A stretch of DNA of 64,000 bases, taken from NCBI RefSeq assembly GCF_041438805.1, contig NZ_CP109190.1, positions 4,030,001 through 4,094,000 on the forward strand, written 5' to 3'. Origin of the DNA: Streptomyces sp. NBC_01707 (GTDB taxonomy: Bacteria > Actinomycetota > Actinomycetes > Streptomycetales > Streptomycetaceae). Shown piece after piece: positions 55,930 through 64,000 of the stretch (positions within the stretch are counted from its first letter, which is position 1; each line of letters starts with the position of its first letter). Under the pieces are notes generated by a model. The model made no database searches and was not told where the DNA came from. It saw only the letters and a program-made list of their open reading frames with translations. The position numbers and the translations under genes are program-made.

Positions 55930-58512
55930 TCAGAACATGCTCAACAGTTGCTCGACCGTGCGCTCGGCGGCCGGCTGCCCGTCGGGCAGCGGCAGTTCGA
56001 ACCAGACGGTCTTGCCGCGCGGTGTCCGCCTCGAACCCCAAGCCGCGCTCAACAGCCCCACCAGCTGCAGCCCGCGCCCGCCCTCGTCCGTGTCGCGCGC
56101 CCGGCGTCGCCGTGGCTGGACGAGACCCGCATCCCATACCTCGCACACGAGCGTACGGTCACGCAGCAGCCTGAGCCGGATCTCGCCCTCGCCGTACCGC
56201 AGGGCGTTGGTCACCAGCTCGCTGACGAGGAGTTCGGTGGTGTCCACCAGATCGTCGAGGTCCCAGGCGATCAGTTGGCTGCGGGCCAGTTCGCGGGCGC
56301 GACCGACGGACCGGGGTTCGCGCGGCAGCCGCCAGTCGCCGACCGCGTCGGCCGGCAGACCCTGGATGCGGGCCATCAGCAGGGCGATGTCGTCCTCGCC
56401 GTGCCGGGTGTCGAGGGTGCTCAGGACGTGGTCACAGACGTCCTCCAGGGGGAGCGCGGGTTCCACGAGGGCGTTGCGCAGAGCCTGCAGCCCTTCGTCG
56501 AGCGGATGGTCACGGGATTCGACGAGTCCATCGGTGTAGAGGGCGAGGAGGGCGCCCTCCTTGAGTTCGACCTCGACCTCCTCGAAGGGTTCGCCGCCGA
56601 CGCCGAGCGGCATCCCGGGCGGGACGTCGAGCAGCAGCGCCGGTTCGCCCGGCTCGACCACAACAGGGGGGAGGTGACCGGCGTTGGCGAAGGTGCATCG
56701 CCGGGTGACCGAGTCGTAGACGGCATAGACGCATGTCGCGAGGTAGACCTCGGACAGGTCGGCGTCGCGGGACTTGTGGGAGGCCCTCGAGGGCCACTGG
56801 GCGCCACCGCCGACGCCGTCGGAGGCGGTGCTGCCACCGGGGGTGCCTAGGCCACGGGCGACCTCGTCGAGCGCGGAGAGCACTTCGGCGGGTTCCAGGT
56901 CGAGGAGGGCCAGGGTCCTTACGGCGGTGCGCAGTTCACCCATGGCGACGGCGGCCCGCAGCCCGCGGCCCATGACGTCACCGACGACCAGGGCGGTGCG
57001 ATGCCCGGGGAGTTCGATCACGTCGAACCAGTCGCCACCCACCTCGGTCGCCGCATTGCCCGGCAGATAGCGGCAGGCGATGTCGAGGCCCGCGGCCTCG
57101 GGGTCGCCGGGTGGCAGCAGGCTGCGCTGGAGTATGAGTGCGCGTTCGTGCTCGCGCCGGTAGAGGCGGGCGTTGTCTATACAGACGGCGGCGCGGGCGG
57201 CCAGCTCGGTGGCAAGGGCACGGTCGCGCTCGCCGAAGGGTTCGCTGCCCTTCGTACGGGAGAACTGGACGAGGCCGACGACGGTGTCATGGGCGACCAT
57301 CGGCACGGCGAGGGTGGACTGGACCAAACCGCGGTCGTCTCCGGGGACGTTCTTGACCCGGCCGGTACGCAGAGCCTTGGCGCAGGGGGAGTTGAAGGGG
57401 TAGCGGTGGACTGCGCCCAGTGCCGGCGGGTCGGTGTCCCCGTCGGTCGCGGTGCTGTCCGGAACGGCGTCCGACACGGCGCTGGCGAAGCCGACGCGGC
57501 GCAGTTCGGCGGAGCCGCCGACGGGCTCCTGGCGGAGCGAGCCCCACCTGCCGGGCGGTGCCTCGTCGCCGGTGAGCAGCCCCTGGTAGAGGTCGACGGA
57601 GGCGAGGTCGCAGAAGCCGGGTACGGCCACGTCGAGAAGTTCGCGGGCGGTGGTCTCCAGGTCGAGGGAGTTGCCGATGCGGGCACTGGCCTCGTTGAGG
57701 AGGGCGAGGTTACGGCGGGCGCTGGCAGCCTCGCGGGCAGCGATATGGCGGCGGGTGACATCGGTGGCCAGCCCGGCGACACCGACGGGCCGGCCTGCTC
57801 CGCTGTGCACGCGGTAGAGGTTCATCGACCAGTGGCGGCTCTCCTCGTCACCGGGTGCGGTGCCGACAAGCTGGAGATCGGTGACGGAGTCTCCGGTCTC
57901 CAGGACCCGCTTGAGGGTGGCGGTCAGGCGCTCGGCCTCGGGGCGGGCCAGATAGTCGTCGACCGTGCGGCCGCGGTGGTCGTCGGCCTGGCCGCCGAAG
58001 ACGGTGGCGAAGCGCTGGTTGGCTCGTACGACCGTGAAGTCCGTGCCGAACAACACGAAACCGAAGGGAGATTGGCCGAAAATGGCCTGCGAAGCCGCCA
58101 GGTCCGTCTCGATACGACGCAGGGCGCGGACATCCACGACGATGCAGAGCGCGGCCCGTTCTCCGCTCCCCGTCTCACTGGGCATCACATAGAGCTCGGC
58201 GAGGCCGTGAACGGCGTTGTCGCCCGGCATGCGGAAGGGGACGAGGCCCGTCCACTCCTTGCCGTCGAGTATCTCGCCGACCCGGCGATGGCCGTCGGTG
58301 CGCAGCTCGGAGGGCATGAAGGCCTCGACCGGATCCCTGCCCACCGCTTCGTCTGCGGCAATGCCGAAGAGACCGGCGGCCCGGCGGCTCCACTGCTCGA
58401 TCAGCCCGTCGGGGCCGATCGAGAAGGAGGCGACCCTGATGTAGTCATAGATCGAGCCAGGCGGGCTGCTCTGCCACACGACATTGCCCGCTGTCCCAGG
58501 TATTTCGCTCAC
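55930..58512 (-). CDS. SpoIIE-type PP2C phosphatase with PAS, GAF and HATPase domains
   Basis: The product is 860 aa. PAS domains lie at about 20-130 and 135-265, and a GAF domain at about 270-465 (LLNEASARIGNSLDLETTARELLDVAVPGFCDLASVDLY). The SpoIIE phosphatase domain runs from about 475 to 690, with VGGDWFDVIELPGHRTALVVGDVMGRG and DDIALLMARI. The C-terminal HATPase_c domain (SELVTNALRYGEGEIRLRLL, DEGGRGLQLVGLLS) is an RsbW-like kinase. Such proteins dephosphorylate and phosphorylate anti-anti-sigma factors in partner-switching control. A Gly/Ser-rich insert splits the phosphatase domain. No transmembrane span is seen, so it is cytosolic. Confidence 0.93.
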   Translation of the reverse strand: MSEIPGTAGNVVWQSSPPGSIYDYIRVASFSIGPDGLIEQWSRRAAGLFGIAADEAVGRDPVEAFMPSELRTDGHRRVGEILDGKEWTGLVPFRMPGDNAVHGLAELYVMPSETGSGERAALCIVVDVRALRRIETDLAASQAIFGQSPFGFVLFGTDFTVVRANQRFATVFGGQADDHRGRTVDDYLARPEAERLTATLKRVLETGDSVTDLQLVGTAPGDEESRHWSMNLYRVHSGAGRPVGVAGLATDVTRRHIAAREAASARRNLALLNEASARIGNSLDLETTARELLDVAVPGFCDLASVDLYQGLLTGDEAPPGRWGSLRQEPVGGSAELRRVGFASAVSDAVPDSTATDGDTDPPALGAVHRYPFNSPCAKALRTGRVKNVPGDDRGLVQSTLAVPMVAHDTVVGLVQFSRTKGSEPFGERDRALATELAARAAVCIDNARLYRREHERALILQRSLLPPGDPEAAGLDIACRYLPGNAATEVGGDWFDVIELPGHRTALVVGDVMGRGLRAAVAMGELRTAVRTLALLDLEPAEVLSALDEVARGLGTPGGSTASDGVGGGAQWPSRASHKSRDADLSEVYLATCVYAVYDSVTRRCTFANAGHLPPVVVEPGEPALLLDVPPGMPLGVGGEPFEEVEVELKEGALLALYTDGLVESRDHPLDEGLQALRNALVEPALPLEDVCDHVLSTLDTRHGEDDIALLMARIQGLPADAVGDWRLPREPRSVGRARELARSQLIAWDLDDLVDTTELLVSELVTNALRYGEGEIRLRLLRDRTLVCEVWDAGLVQPRRRRARDTDEGGRGLQLVGLLSAAWGSRRTPRGKTVWFELPLPDGQPAAERTVEQLLSMF

Positions 58513-58681
58513 GCGACCGTCCCCTCCAGCTCACACACCGGACCGGTCCTGCCCGCAGTATTCAGCACTACGGCCCTTACCGACACGGCGTTCACGATCA
58601 CAGCACGGTCTCAGTCCCTTTCGGCCAGGTACTGACAGGTACTTCCCGACCTTTGTGATCGCTGTGCGTCCCACCCCACTC

Positions 58682-59110
58682 CTAACCAGGGAGGGCCAGC
58701 TCGAACCACACCGTCTTGCCGCTCTTTCCGTGCCGTGTCCCCCAGCGGCAGGCGGAGCGGGCCACGAGCTGGAGCCCTCGGCCCCCTTCGTCATCGGGTC
58801 CGGCAGCACGTTCGGTGGGCGGATCCGGAAGCGGATCGGAGACTTCCACCAGCAGTCCGGGACGGGCGTCCGGACCTTCGCCGTCGGGTTGGGGGCGTAC
58901 GAGTCGCACACCGATGGGGCCTGAGGTGTAACGCATGGAATTGGTCACCAGCTCACTGACCAGCAGAACGGTCACATCGCCGACCGTCGCGTCGAGCCCC
59001 CAGCCGCGCAGCGCCTCGTGGACCGCATGCCGAGCGGTGCGCACAGCCCCCGGCACGGCCGGAAAGGTCCACTCGGCGCAGTCGCCTTCGGTATCGATCA
59101 CGCCGATCAC
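58682..59110 (-). CDS. RsbW-like HATPase_c anti-sigma regulatory protein
   Basis: The protein is about 142 aa, a single GHKL ATPase domain. It has N-box VSELVTNSMRYTSGPIGVRL, G1-type VEVSDPLPDPP, G2-type DDEGGRGLQLV and the final GKTVWFELALPG. Such kinases phosphorylate an anti-anti-sigma partner. The domain resembles the C-terminal domain of the neighbouring SpoIIE-type protein, so duplication is plausible. The start could also be the GTG at 59101. A 169-base gap separates it from the phosphatase gene. Confidence 0.9.
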   Translation of the reverse strand: MIGVIDTEGDCAEWTFPAVPGAVRTARHAVHEALRGWGLDATVGDVTVLLVSELVTNSMRYTSGPIGVRLVRPQPDGEGPDARPGLLVEVSDPLPDPPTERAAGPDDEGGRGLQLVARSACRWGTRHGKSGKTVWFELALPG

Positions 59111-59254
59111 TTCCCAAGACCAGCAAACAGGGAACGTTCTGTTTAAGGGGACTAATCAGCCCATACCCGATATTCGGGGTGGACTATCGCTGGAATCGAC
59201 ATGTGGGGCGTACGGGTGTAGGGCGGCGTGCGCGCACAGAGAGGGGGCGCGCGG

Positions 59255-59734
59255 TCAGTGGCGCGCGCCGTCCGACAGAGGCCCGGTCGGGGCGTCCCGG
59301 TCAGGGGTGACTCCAGCCGAGTCGGTTCCGGTCACGGCGGTTCCGGTCGGCAGACGGCGCATGGCCTCGGCCACGGCGGGCCGGTCCTGGTCCAGCCAGT
59401 CGAGCGCGTCGCTCTCGCCCGGTCCGAGCCATCTCAGTTCGTCATGGTCCTGGAGCGGGGCGGGCACACCGGACACCAGTCGTGCCGTCCACACCCGAAG
59501 CACATATCCGGGCGCCAGCGGCCACTCGCCGGGGATGCGCTCCAGCGGCTCCGTCTCCACACCGAGTTCCTCGCGGAGTTCACGCACGAGCGCCTGCTCG
59601 CCGGTCTCCCCCGGCTCCAGCTTCCCCCCGGGCAGCTCCCAGCGGCCCGCCAGCTCAGGCGGGGCACTGCGGCGCGCGGCCAACATGCGCCCCTGGTCGT
59701 AGACGGCTCCGGCCACCACCACGCGATCGTTCAT
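59255..59734 (-). CDS. Nudix hydrolase (MutT-like)
   Basis: This 159-aa protein has a perfect Nudix box at residues 37-59 (G-X5-E-X7-REUXEEXGU: Gly37, Glu43, Arg51-Glu52, Glu55-Glu56, Gly58). It begins [35 protein letters not shown], as in MutT enzymes that remove oxidised nucleotides. The start at 59734 gives the usual N-terminus; the open frame extends upstream without homology. The C-terminal 25 residues are low-complexity. Confidence 0.92.
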   Translation of the reverse strand: MNDRVVVAGAVYDQGRMLAARRSAPPELAGRWELPGGKLEPGETGEQALVRELREELGVETEPLERIPGEWPLAPGYVLRVWTARLVSGVPAPLQDHDELRWLGPGESDALDWLDQDRPAVAEAMRRLPTGTAVTGTDSAGVTPDRDAPTGPLSDGARH

Positions 59735-59855
59735 ACGCCGGAGCGTAACCCCCGACCACGACGCTCCGACCCGCCGCGACCACTCCACCCCGACCCGCAC
59801 CGCCTCGCGCACCGCCGGCCGCCCCGCCCCCCGAAGCGGCGGCCGGGGAAGGCAG

Positions 59856-60038
59856 TCATGGACGGGCGTTCTGCCCCAGGCGCTCGACCCAATACAGCTG
59901 CTTGTGGCCGCGGCCGTCGAGCTTGTCGGCGATCTTCTGCGCCTCGGCCTGCGTGGCATATCTGCCAACGCGGTACCTGTTGCCGTTGTCGTCCTGCCTT
60001 ATCACCAGCCAGGGGAGCACGGCCCCGCCGTCGCTCAT
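59856..60038 (-). CDS. Small SPOR-like repeat protein, 60 aa
   Basis: The sequence [47 protein letters not shown] looks like a single SPOR-type unit (beta-alpha-beta). GGGAGGGA precedes the ATG. It has no signal peptide, so a cytosolic role is likely. It lies upstream of the Nudix gene with a 120-base gap. Confidence 0.75.
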   Translation of the reverse strand: MSDGGAVLPWLVIRQDDNGNRYRVGRYATQAEAQKIADKLDGRGHKQLYWVERLGQNARP

Positions 60039-60188
60039 CGTGTCCCTCCCGAGCATCGCGCCCCTCCCCTGAACGGCCTGCACGACTCTAAGGATCCCCA
60101 GGAAACCGCAGTACGCATATGCCCGAGCGTACGCCTGACCTTCACGCAACGGATACGTAATTACACAAAGAGACACCGATCCGGCCAT

Positions 60189-60226
60189 CACAAGGGGGCG
60201 CAGTCATCCTGATGCGCCCCCTTGTG
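60189..60226 (-). terminator. Perfect 14-bp hairpin after the permease pseudogene
   Basis: The arms CACAAGGGGGCGCA (60189-60202) and TGCGCCCCCTTGTG (60213-60226), with a 10-base loop, lie 23 bases downstream of the former stop (60249). They look like the surviving terminator of the decayed gene. Confidence 0.75.
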
Positions 60227-60248
60227 CCACACGGATCACTTGCGCCGC

Positions 60249-61071
60249 TTACGCCTTCGCCTCCGCCGACGCCGTTGCCGTTGCCGTTGCCGTTGCCGTC
60301 CGGATCGTCGGCATCGGCATGCGGACCGGACCGGCTGTCGGCTCATTGCGGCGAACGTCCCCGCATTCCGCGTCCAGCGAGCAGCACAGCGAGCAGACAG
60401 ACAGTCGGCGATGTCCGGGAGTTCGTAGGCGGTGTCGCAAACGGAACAGATATGGGTGGCCGTGATGTCTTCGATCTCGACGCCCGGGCCGTTCACCGGG
60501 TTGGGGCGGGCCAGGTAGTACTTCCCTTTTGTCGCCCAGGCGATCAACGGGCAGAGAGTCAGGGAGAGTCCAGCCGCGATGAAGGTCGAGAAGGCCTCCG
60601 CGTAGGCGCCGAACAGCCCGAAGAAAGCGAGGATCGAGACGGTTGAGGCGATCACCATCGCACCGAATCCGACCGGGTTCACCGCATACAGATAGGCGCG
60701 TTCGAACCACAGGTGACCAGTTCCACCCCGTACTTCGCACAGGCCCGGGCGATCGATGTGCCGACGAGGAAGACGATCGTCGCGGCGGTCAGGCCGAGGC
60801 GAAGCCGCTGGTGAAACCGTAGGCGAAGACGATTGAGGCCGATCGCAAAGTCGGCGAGACAGGCGATCCCACCGAGTGCGGTGCCCGCGACCATCGCGGG
60901 CGACCAGCGTCGGAAGGAGTGGGGTGCGTAGCGGAGCGAGTAGTCCTCGCGGCTTTCGTCAGAGGCGAGCTTCGCGTAACTGCGCCTGAGGGGAGGCGGC
61001 TTGGCAGTCCCGGTATCCAACTGCCTCCGGGGACTGGGGCGTCGTCGTGAGGGGGCGGCGGTGTCCGTCAT
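60249..61071 (-). pseudogene. Decayed purine/cytosine-permease (NCS1-like) gene
   Basis: The N-terminal piece, from ATG 61071 after GGGAAG, reads RRSYAKLASDESREDYSLRYAPHSFRRWSPAMVAGTALGGIACLADFAIG, a typical permease start. Then the frame slips: SIVFAYGFTSGFASA is readable only in another frame, the first frame returns at LTAATIVFLVGTSIARACAKYGVELVT, and it shifts again (VVRTRLSV). The C-terminal part (MVIASTVSILAFFG fused to EAFSTFIAAGLSLTLCPLIAWATKGKYYLARPNPVNGPGVEIEDITATHICSVCDTAYELPDIADC) follows directly, then another frame for VCSLCCSLDAECGD. At least four frameshifts and an internal deletion of several hundred residues make it non-functional. Confidence 0.82.
60271..60299. repeat. Hexanucleotide tandem repeat (GCCGTT), 4.8 copies
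   Basis: GCCGTT repeats perfectly nearly five times in the last part of the pseudogene. In one frame it encodes alternating Thr-Ala near the old C-terminus. It may be a slippage site. Confidence 0.85.
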
Positions 61072-61283
61072 CGGTGACTTCCCGTTCGTCGGTCCGGTGT
61101 GCGGGTACGAACGGGAAGGCAGGAGCGGCACATGACAAGCCGGTACGGTCGGTGATTGCCCATCGGTTACGGGAACCGAGTGGGCGTCAACTCGTCATCA
61201 CGAGCGCCGGCCGGACCGTCCGGGTATCGGTCACCCGACAGGAACTCGGCGCACCGGCCGCCCGGCAGGGCCCGGCACACCGG

Positions 61284-62036
61284 TCACCTGACGGGAAGGT
61301 GGTAGGAGATGCGGTAGCGGTCGGCGGGAACCACCACGTCAGCCGTCTCCACCGGCCTCCCCGATGCGTAGTACGTACGCCCGATCACCATCACCACATG
61401 GCCCGGCACACCACCGAGCGCCAGGAGCTCCTCCGCCAGCCCCGGGCGCGCGCCGACCTGCTCCACCACGTTGTCCACGACGACATCGATCGCGGCCATC
61501 CGCTCGACCACCCCACAGCCGCCCAGCGGGCCTTCCTCCGGCAGCATCACCGGCGTGCGTCCCGTGACCGCGAGGGGTTCCCAGGAGGTGGAGAGCATCA
61601 TCGGCTCCCCCGCTTCCCGGAAGATGTATCTCGTACGCATCACCCGGTCCCCCGGTTCGATACCGAGGCGGTCGGCGGTCTCCGGGCCCGCCTCCTCCTG
61701 TTCGCTGCGGGACTCCCAAGTCCCTCGCACCCCCTCCGCCGTCTGCTCCTGGCGGAACGGACTGGCCCCCGCGTCCGGCCGGTAGCCGGAGCGGGCGATG
61801 CGACGCGGGACCGGGCGCGCACGCACGTACGTACCGGAGCCGGAGCGCCCCTCCACCAGCCCTTCCGCCATCAGCACCTTCCGTGCCTCCAGCGCGACGG
61901 TGTCCGAGACGCCGTACTCCTCGCGGATACGGGCCTGCGACGGCAGGCGCGTGTGCGGCGGCAGCGAACCGTTGACGATCTTCTCTCGCAGATCGCTCGC
62001 AACGCGCAGATAGGCGGGCTGCTCACCGAATGTCAC
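61284..62036 (-). CDS. GntR-family transcriptional regulator (HutC/UTRA type)
   Basis: This 250-aa protein has an N-terminal winged helix (YLRVASDLREKIVNGSLPPHTRLPSQARIREEYGVSDTVALEARKVLMAEGLVEGRSGSGTYV) and a UTRA ligand domain (about 90-245; RLGIEPGDRVMRTRYIFREAGEPMMLSTSWEP, GVVERMAAIDVVVDNVVEQV). The GTG at 62036 follows GGGAG six bases upstream. It runs divergently from the chitinase gene with a 293-base spacer, but differs from DasR in sequence. Its own target may be the adjacent decayed permease gene or elsewhere. Confidence 0.9.
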   Translation of the reverse strand: MTFGEQPAYLRVASDLREKIVNGSLPPHTRLPSQARIREEYGVSDTVALEARKVLMAEGLVEGRSGSGTYVRARPVPRRIARSGYRPDAGASPFRQEQTAEGVRGTWESRSEQEEAGPETADRLGIEPGDRVMRTRYIFREAGEPMMLSTSWEPLAVTGRTPVMLPEEGPLGGCGVVERMAAIDVVVDNVVEQVGARPGLAEELLALGGVPGHVVMVIGRTYYASGRPVETADVVVPADRYRISYHLPVR

Positions 62037-62243
62037 AGGCCACTCCCAACAGGTTGACAGTCTGCAACAGCCTGGCAACCGTCGGTTGTGCACCGCAAGC
62101 ACAGGCCAAAGTTTCACCCGAAGTGATGATCTGGCGCTGCCCTGCGCATATCGAGGCCCTGGTCACCACAGGAGTCCCGGTCACGTTCGGTCCGACTCGG
62201 GCGCCACGGGTCCCCTCGATCACACCCGATCACCGCCAACCCC

Positions 62244-62272
62244 TTGACCCGTTTTGGTCCAGACCAATAGTT
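62244..62272 (+). promoter_or_regulatory. Chitinase promoter with DasR-type (dre) box in the spacer
   Basis: The -35 candidate TTGACC (62244-62249), a 17-base spacer and the -10 candidate ATAGTT (62267-62272) enclose TTGGTCCAGACCAA (62254-62267), palindromic at 12 of 14 positions. This matches the TGGTC-TAGACCA core of DasR sites and the TGGTCCAGACCT repeats known at Streptomyces chitinase promoters. Binding there would block transcription until glucosamine phosphates accumulate. Confidence 0.75.
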
Positions 62273-62329
62273 TCCTCACCACACAGCACGGCTCTCGCAC
62301 CTCTCAGCGCACCCACAGGAACGGGCCCC

Positions 62330-63697
62330 ATGCGTCGAAGAACCCTGTCCAGACTGGCCATTGCCGCCTGCGCCCTCTCGCTGGTGGCCGGGATCGCACC
62401 CGCCGCCTCCGCCTCCGGAGGCCCCGCCTCCCCCGCCCACTCCTCCGGTTCCGCGACCTACAAGCGCGTCGGCTACTTCACCCAATGGGGTGTCTACGGA
62501 CGCGACTTCCAGGTCAAGGATCTGGACACGAGCGGCGCCGCGGCCAAGCTCACCCACATCAACTACGCCTTCGGCAACGTCAGCGCCGACGGCAAGTGCT
62601 TCACCGGCAATGTGCCGGGAGAGGCCGACGCCTGGGCGGACTACGTCCGTCCACTGGATGCCGCAGGGTCGGTGGACGGCGTCGCGGACACCGACACCCA
62701 GCCCCTCGCGGGCAACTTCAATCAGCTGCGCGAGCTGAAGGCCAAGCACCCCGGCCTCAAGGTGATGATCTCCCTGGGTGGCTGGAGCTGGTCCACCCAC
62801 TTCTCGGACGCGGCCCGCACCGCAGCCTCCCGCAAGGCCTTCGTCTCCTCCTGCATCGACCTGTACTTCAAGGGCAATCTGCCGGTGGACGGGGCGCGCG
62901 GCGGCGACGGCGCGGCAGCCGGTCTCTTCGACGGCGTGGACATCGACTGGGAGTGGCCCGGCTCCGCCGGCGACACGGACACGGTCTACCGCCCCGAGGA
63001 CAAGCGGAACTTCACCGCGCTGGTGCACGAGTTCCGCACCCAGCTCGACGCGTACGCGAAGAGCACCGCCAAGGAGAGCAAGGGGCACGGCAGCAGGCCC
63101 AAGCACTACGAGCTGTCGGCGTTCGTCCCCACCGCTCCGGCCAAGATCGATGCAGGCTTCGACGTCCGCCGGATCATGCGGGACTTCGACTTCGTGAACC
63201 TGCAGGGTTACGACTTCCATGTGTCCGGCGAGACGACCACGGCTCAGCAGTCCGCGCTGTACGCGAAGGGCGACTTCAGCGTCGACCAGACCGTGCGCGA
63301 CTGGATCAGGCGCGGCGCCCCGGCCCGCAAGCTGGTCATGGGCATGCCGTTCTACGGTCAGGGCTGGACGGGCGTGACGGGTGGCGGCGACGGTCTCGGC
63401 CAGCCTGCCTCGGCCCCCGCACCCGCCACCTGGGCTGCGGGCTACGAGGACTACAAGGCCCTCAAGAAGCTGGCCGAATCCGGTACGTACAAGATCCATC
63501 GGGATGTCAGGAACGGCCACGCGTGGCTGTTCGACGGCACGACCCTGTGGACGTACGACGACCCGCAGGTACTGCGCACCAAGACGTCGTACATCCGCCG
63601 GCACGGTCTGGGCGGCGCGATGTTCTGGTCGCTGGACGGGGACACGGACGACGGCGAGCTGATGACCGCCGTCGACCAGGGCCTCGGCCGACACTGA
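62330..63697 (+). CDS. Secreted GH18 chitinase
   Basis: This 455-aa protein has a Sec signal peptide MRRRTLSRLAIAACALSLVAGIAPAASA and no carbohydrate-binding module. The GH18 catalytic domain begins YKRVGYFTQWGVYGR, contains KVMISLGGWSWS and the active-site motif DGVDIDWEWP with acid Glu208, and ends GGAMFWSLDGD, lining the substrate cleft. It cleaves chitin to N-acetylglucosamine oligomers outside the cell. ACAGGAACGG precedes the ATG at 62330. The promoter carries a DasR-type box. It is followed by a hairpin. Confidence 0.95.
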   Translation: MRRRTLSRLAIAACALSLVAGIAPAASASGGPASPAHSSGSATYKRVGYFTQWGVYGRDFQVKDLDTSGAAAKLTHINYAFGNVSADGKCFTGNVPGEADAWADYVRPLDAAGSVDGVADTDTQPLAGNFNQLRELKAKHPGLKVMISLGGWSWSTHFSDAARTAASRKAFVSSCIDLYFKGNLPVDGARGGDGAAAGLFDGVDIDWEWPGSAGDTDTVYRPEDKRNFTALVHEFRTQLDAYAKSTAKESKGHGSRPKHYELSAFVPTAPAKIDAGFDVRRIMRDFDFVNLQGYDFHVSGETTTAQQSALYAKGDFSVDQTVRDWIRRGAPARKLVMGMPFYGQGWTGVTGGGDGLGQPASAPAPATWAAGYEDYKALKKLAESGTYKIHRDVRNGHAWLFDGTTLWTYDDPQVLRTKTSYIRRHGLGGAMFWSLDGDTDDGELMTAVDQGLGRH

Positions 63698-63740
63698 CCC
63701 GGTACCCGGAAGCAGCCCACAGGGTACTGGTCAGCAGGGG

Positions 63741-63779
63741 CGTGGGGGGGGGGCGGCCGCCGATGCGGTCGCCCCCACG
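63741..63779 (+). terminator. G/C-rich hairpin after the chitinase gene
   Basis: CGTGGGGG near 63741 pairs with CCCCCACG ending at 63779, around an inner GCGGCC/GGTCGC stem. The left arm contains ten consecutive G (63744-63753). It lies 45-80 bases past the stop. Confidence 0.6.
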
Positions 63780-63895
63780 TGTTCGGCGCCTCACGAAAAC
63801 CCTGTGGGACGCGGCATCGGAACCGCAGCGCCCAGAAGTACGACCCTGACAATCCATTGCCATGCGTCCGCCACACGCCTGACATGCTGGCGGTC

Positions 63896-64000
63896 ATGGC
63901 CACCTATCTCTGCCCGCAGGACGGAACCCGCGCCGAGACCACCAGCCTGACCTGGTGCTGCCCGGTCTGCCGCGGCCCCTGGGACCTCGACTTCGAAGCC
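63896..64000 (+). CDS. Start of a threonine-synthase-like PLP enzyme gene (cut by window end)
   Basis: Only 35 residues are visible. They begin MATYLCPQDGTRAETT and include CCPVCRGPWDLDFE, an N-terminal Cys4 zinc-ribbon-like segment as found at the start of actinobacterial threonine-synthase-like and related PLP enzymes. The ribosome-binding site is weak. The rest of the gene lies outside the window, so the assignment rests on this segment alone. Confidence 0.5.
   Translation, partial: MATYLCPQDGTRAETTSLTWCCPVCRGPWDLDFEA

Noticed and set aside
61284..62036. Identification of the GntR regulator next to the chitinase gene as DasR
   Set aside because: It shares only the GntR/UTRA architecture. 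Its N-terminal and recognition-helix sequence differ from DasR as I know it.

Overview
The window is high-GC actinobacterial DNA and almost certainly comes from a Streptomyces chromosome. The evidence is third-position G/C-rich codon use, many GTG and TTG starts, ATGA/GTGA translational overlaps, a mycothiol biosynthesis gene, an operon laid out like bldKABCDE, SpoIIE-type phosphatases, a DasR-like box at a chitinase promoter, and a rare TTA codon (bldA target) in the first gene. I see no tRNA, rRNA, CRISPR array or insertion sequence. It reads as conserved chromosome rather than an island.

Left part (1-9085). A truncated GNAT gene is followed by a leftward DinB/VOC pair. Next comes a four-gene signalling unit in which every junction overlaps: ABC ATPase, ABC permease, histidine kinase and NarL-type response regulator. 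A strikingly symmetrical site lies upstream of the ATPase. After a perfect 35-bp hairpin comes a membrane-anchored peptidoglycan-binding protein, a small membrane protein overlapping mshB (mycothiol), and a 64-aa membrane peptide.

Peptide-transport region (9290-35691). An S9 peptidase is followed by three complete oligopeptide ABC transporters. Two leftward paralogous operons (11585-17339 and 24083-29964) flank a rightward operon (17780-23883) whose order permease-lipoprotein-permease-ATPase-ATPase matches bldKABCDE, the importer needed for aerial development in S. coelicolor. typA/bipA, a small lipoprotein and a fourth, orphan peptide-binding lipoprotein follow. Each of the three operon-encoded binding-protein genes is followed by a hairpin before the next permease gene, which would suit making the binding protein in excess.

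Central metabolism and sugar region (35974-52876). A three-subunit succinate dehydrogenase operon has a membrane anchor with a Cys/His motif suggestive of an Fe-S cluster. A marR-MFS-isochorismatase operon has a clear palindromic operator. Then comes a carbohydrate locus: LacI-family regulator, acetyl-xylan-esterase-like protein, sugar ABC importer without its own ATPase, GH1 beta-glucosidase and a Tat-exported glucoamylase-domain hydrolase. Near-identical palindromes lie in front of the LacI gene and of the importer, so I propose a local regulon. A membrane-anchored GH18-like protein and a small Cys-rich protein follow.

Right part (52964-64000). A TPM-domain/coiled-coil membrane protein and PspA form an apparent envelope-stress pair. 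Next are a PAS-GAF-PP2C-HATPase SpoIIE-type phosphatase, a stand-alone anti-sigma-type ATPase, a Nudix hydrolase and a small SPOR-like protein. A badly decayed purine/cytosine-permease pseudogene follows, then a GntR regulator, a GH18 chitinase with a DasR-type box inside its promoter, and the start of a probable threonine-synthase-like gene cut by the window edge.
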